NCBI GenBank assembly: GCA_963761115.1
Contig: CAVXFS010000003.1
Coordinates: forward strand, 62,001-126,000
Direction of reading: 5' to 3'
Origin: CAVXFS01 sp963761115
Lineage (GTDB): Bacteria; Pseudomonadota; Gammaproteobacteria; Burkholderiales; Gallionellaceae
Length of the DNA stretch: 64,000 nt
Part shown: one piece after another, positions 62,516 through 64,000 of the stretch
How the letters are laid out: each line of letters opens with the position of its first letter
Position numbering within the stretch: position 1 is the first letter of the stretch
Made by a program: the position numbers and the translations under genes
Notes under the pieces: model-generated
The model's database searches: none
Told to the model about the DNA's origin: nothing
What the model saw: the letters and a program-made list of their open reading frames with translations, nothing else

Positions 62516-63925
62516 TTATCCGGACTTGAGTCGCGCCTGTTTGAGACGATGCATGCAATCGAGCGCGGCGATCTTGTAGCACTCGGCCAGCGTCGGATAG
62601 TTGAACACGTTGCTGACCAGGTCCCGCACGCCGCCGTTGAAGTTCATCACCAGTTGGCCGATGTGGATCAGTTCGCTGGCCTGTTCGCCGACGATGTGCA
62701 CGCCGAGCAGTTTTTCGTTGCGCGTATCCACCACCAGCTTGAGCAGCCCGTGCGCATCGCCGATTATCTGCCCGCGCGCGCTGTCCTTGAACTGGGCGCG
62801 CCCGACCACATACTGGATGCCTGCCTGCTGCACTTCCTGTTCGGTCTTGCCGACGTAGGATATCTCCGGGATGGTGTAGACCGCCATCGGCAGGTTTTCC
62901 GCCGTGACATGCTGCTCGCCCTCGAACGCATACAGCACCGCTGCGCGGCCCTGCTCCATGCCGGTCGAGGCCAATGCCGGGCGGCCGATCAGGTCGCCGA
63001 CCGCGAAGATATGCGGCACGCTGGTCTGGAAATGCTGGTTGACCCCGATCCAGCCGTCGTCCACAACGATGCCGGCCTGGTCGACATGCAGCTTCTCGCT
63101 GTTGGGTTGCCGCCCCTGCGCGTACAGCACCGCGTCGCTGGCGATCTGCTTGCCGCTTTCCAGCACGGTGAGGGTGCCGGTCCCTTCGCGGCGGATCTCG
63201 GCTACGCGTTCCTGCATGTGGAAGGTGACACCCATGCCGAGAAAACTGTCGGCCAGCACGCCGACCACATCCTCGCTCAGGTAGGTCAGCAGTTGCGCAT
63301 GGCTGTCGACCACGCTGACCTGCACGCCGAGCGCGGCATAGATCGACACGAATTCGCAGGCGATCACGCCGCCACCCACGACCGTCAGGCTGTCCGGCAG
63401 GTGACGCAGGTTGAGGATGGAAGTCGAATCGAGCACGGTCTTCTTGTCGAACGGCACATCGGCCGGGCGGCGCGGGCGCGAGCCGGTGGCCAGCAGGAAG
63501 ACCTCGGCGGAAATGCGGCGCGTGTTGCCGGCACTGTCGGTGACCTGGACAGTGTGAGCATCGACGAATGCGGCCTCGCCCGGGATCAGCGCCACGCCGG
63601 ATTGCATCAGCCGCTGCAGGATCACCGATTCCTGTTGCGAGATCACCCCTTCCTTGCGCCGCACCGCATCCGCCAGCAAGCCATGCCGGGCGCGGCCATT
63701 CGGTGTCAGCGCCTGGCGCATGCCGCCGTAACCGGAACGCGATACCAGGTAGGCCACCTCACGCATCGCCTTGCTCGGAATGGTGCCGGTCTGCAGGCCG
63801 GCACCGCCGATCTTCGGTTTGCGCTCGATGATCGCGGCACGCTTGCCCATGCGCGCCGCCTGCCAGGCCGCATGCTGACCGGCGGGGCCGGAACCGATGA
63901 TGAGGATGTCGTAGTCCATGCGCAT
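62516..63925 (-). CDS. sthA: Soluble pyridine nucleotide transhydrogenase
   Basis: 469 residues, FAD-containing lipoamide-dehydrogenase fold. Seen: FAD motif GSGPAGQHAAWQAARMGK near residue 11, NAD motif GGGVIACEFVSIYAALG, and ERKPKIGGAGLQTGTIPSKAM. The paired redox cysteines of lipoamide dehydrogenases are absent here, as expected for SthA (the redox loop reads GLQTGTIPSK). Re-oxidises NADPH with NAD. Start ATG 63925, MRMDYDILIIGSG; ATG 63919 is an alternative. Full length for the family. Confidence 0.93.
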   Translation of the reverse strand: MRMDYDILIIGSGPAGQHAAWQAARMGKRAAIIERKPKIGGAGLQTGTIPSKAMREVAYLVSRSGYGGMRQALTPNGRARHGLLADAVRRKEGVISQQESVILQRLMQSGVALIPGEAAFVDAHTVQVTDSAGNTRRISAEVFLLATGSRPRRPADVPFDKKTVLDSTSILNLRHLPDSLTVVGGGVIACEFVSIYAALGVQVSVVDSHAQLLTYLSEDVVGVLADSFLGMGVTFHMQERVAEIRREGTGTLTVLESGKQIASDAVLYAQGRQPNSEKLHVDQAGIVVDDGWIGVNQHFQTSVPHIFAVGDLIGRPALASTGMEQGRAAVLYAFEGEQHVTAENLPMAVYTIPEISYVGKTEQEVQQAGIQYVVGRAQFKDSARGQIIGDAHGLLKLVVDTRNEKLLGVHIVGEQASELIHIGQLVMNFNGGVRDLVSNVFNYPTLAECYKIAALDCMHRLKQARLKSG

Positions 63926-63949
63926 GAGCTGAAGTGATGGGGGCGGGAT

Positions 63950-64000
63950 TCAGTGCTTGCCGTCTGCGCGATTCTCGACATACCAGCGATAGGCATCGCG
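63950..64000 (-). CDS. C-terminal end of an unidentified protein
   Basis: Seventeen codons read off the right edge: RDAYRWYVENRADGKH and a stop. It lies 25 bases upstream of sthA on the same strand. Too short to assign. Confidence 0.4.
   Translation of the reverse strand, partial: RDAYRWYVENRADGKH

Noticed and set aside
62513..63937. A 474-residue plus-strand open frame antisense to sthA
   Set aside because: Same reason: sthA motifs are complete on the minus strand.

Overview
The window reads as about 64 kb of chromosome from a betaproteobacterium, most likely of the Nitrosomonadales/Gallionellaceae-Sideroxydans kind. This is inference: base composition is high-GC, and the gene families fit (gshA followed by EIIA-Man, HPr and PtsI; a Thiobacillus-type GshA; a TorF-family porin; UbiK; a DUF3460 protein; several c-type cytochrome lipoproteins). 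I saw no rRNA, tRNA, CRISPR array, prophage or insertion sequence. Genes are dense and many share 4-base stop/start overlaps.

Layout. 1-8.3 kb: a partial rarA, a frameshifted GDP-mannose enzyme gene (manC), an AmpG-like permease, a TylF-type methyltransferase, a stand-alone TrpB2 and a TPR/O-GlcNAc-transferase-like protein. 8.3-10.5 kb: xth, pyrE and a DUF4124 protein. 10.5-18.8 kb: a long leftward run gshA, apbE, PTS-EIIA, HPr, ptsI, fbp, purE, a thioredoxin-fold-like membrane protein, purC and a beta carbonic anhydrase. It combines glutathione synthesis, a transport-less regulatory PTS, gluconeogenesis or CO2 fixation, and two purine steps. 18.9-30.7 kb: an unknown secreted protein, an ABC-F ATPase, a TorF porin, murI, an orphan TAXI protein, purU, a small cytochrome lipoprotein, amtB-glnK, ubiK and yifB. 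30.8-36.4 kb: two DUF1566 paralogues, an HtrA protease, a Vgb-like propeller, an FAH-family protein and a cold-shock protein. 36.6-39.6 kb: a molybdate uptake operon (modA, mop, modB, modC). 39.7-44.9 kb: an HlyD/dual-ATPase/two-permease exporter whose last three genes carry about a dozen frameshifts. 45-50.3 kb: a FemAB-like acyltransferase, a DUF938 protein and the malyl-CoA lyase/malate thiokinase cassette. 50.4-64 kb: Cys-rich and SIMPL secreted proteins, an orphan NifQ, a cytochrome, a pyrimidine-dimer glycosylase, membrane proteins, oxidoreductases and sthA.

The most coherent system is a nitrogen (Ntr) regulon read from DNA signals. glnK-amtB, the TorF porin and the orphan nifQ each have a sigma-54 -24/-12 element with GG-N10-GC spacing, plus upstream GCAC-N7-GTGC-type NtrC boxes. 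In glnK and the porin the core promoters are nearly identical, and the paired boxes lie 32 bp apart at about the same distance from the predicted start (-98/-130 and -97/-129). The NifQ lacks the last three cysteines of the family's C-terminal metal-cluster motif, and a molybdate operon lies about 12 kb away.

Other points: a composite GC-rich repeat of about 130-160 bp occurs three times plus one half copy, once translated in frame inside the ABC ATPase linker. A clear sigma-E-type promoter precedes the HtrA gene. The dense frameshift cluster at 41.4-44.3 kb may be gene decay or a local sequence-quality problem.
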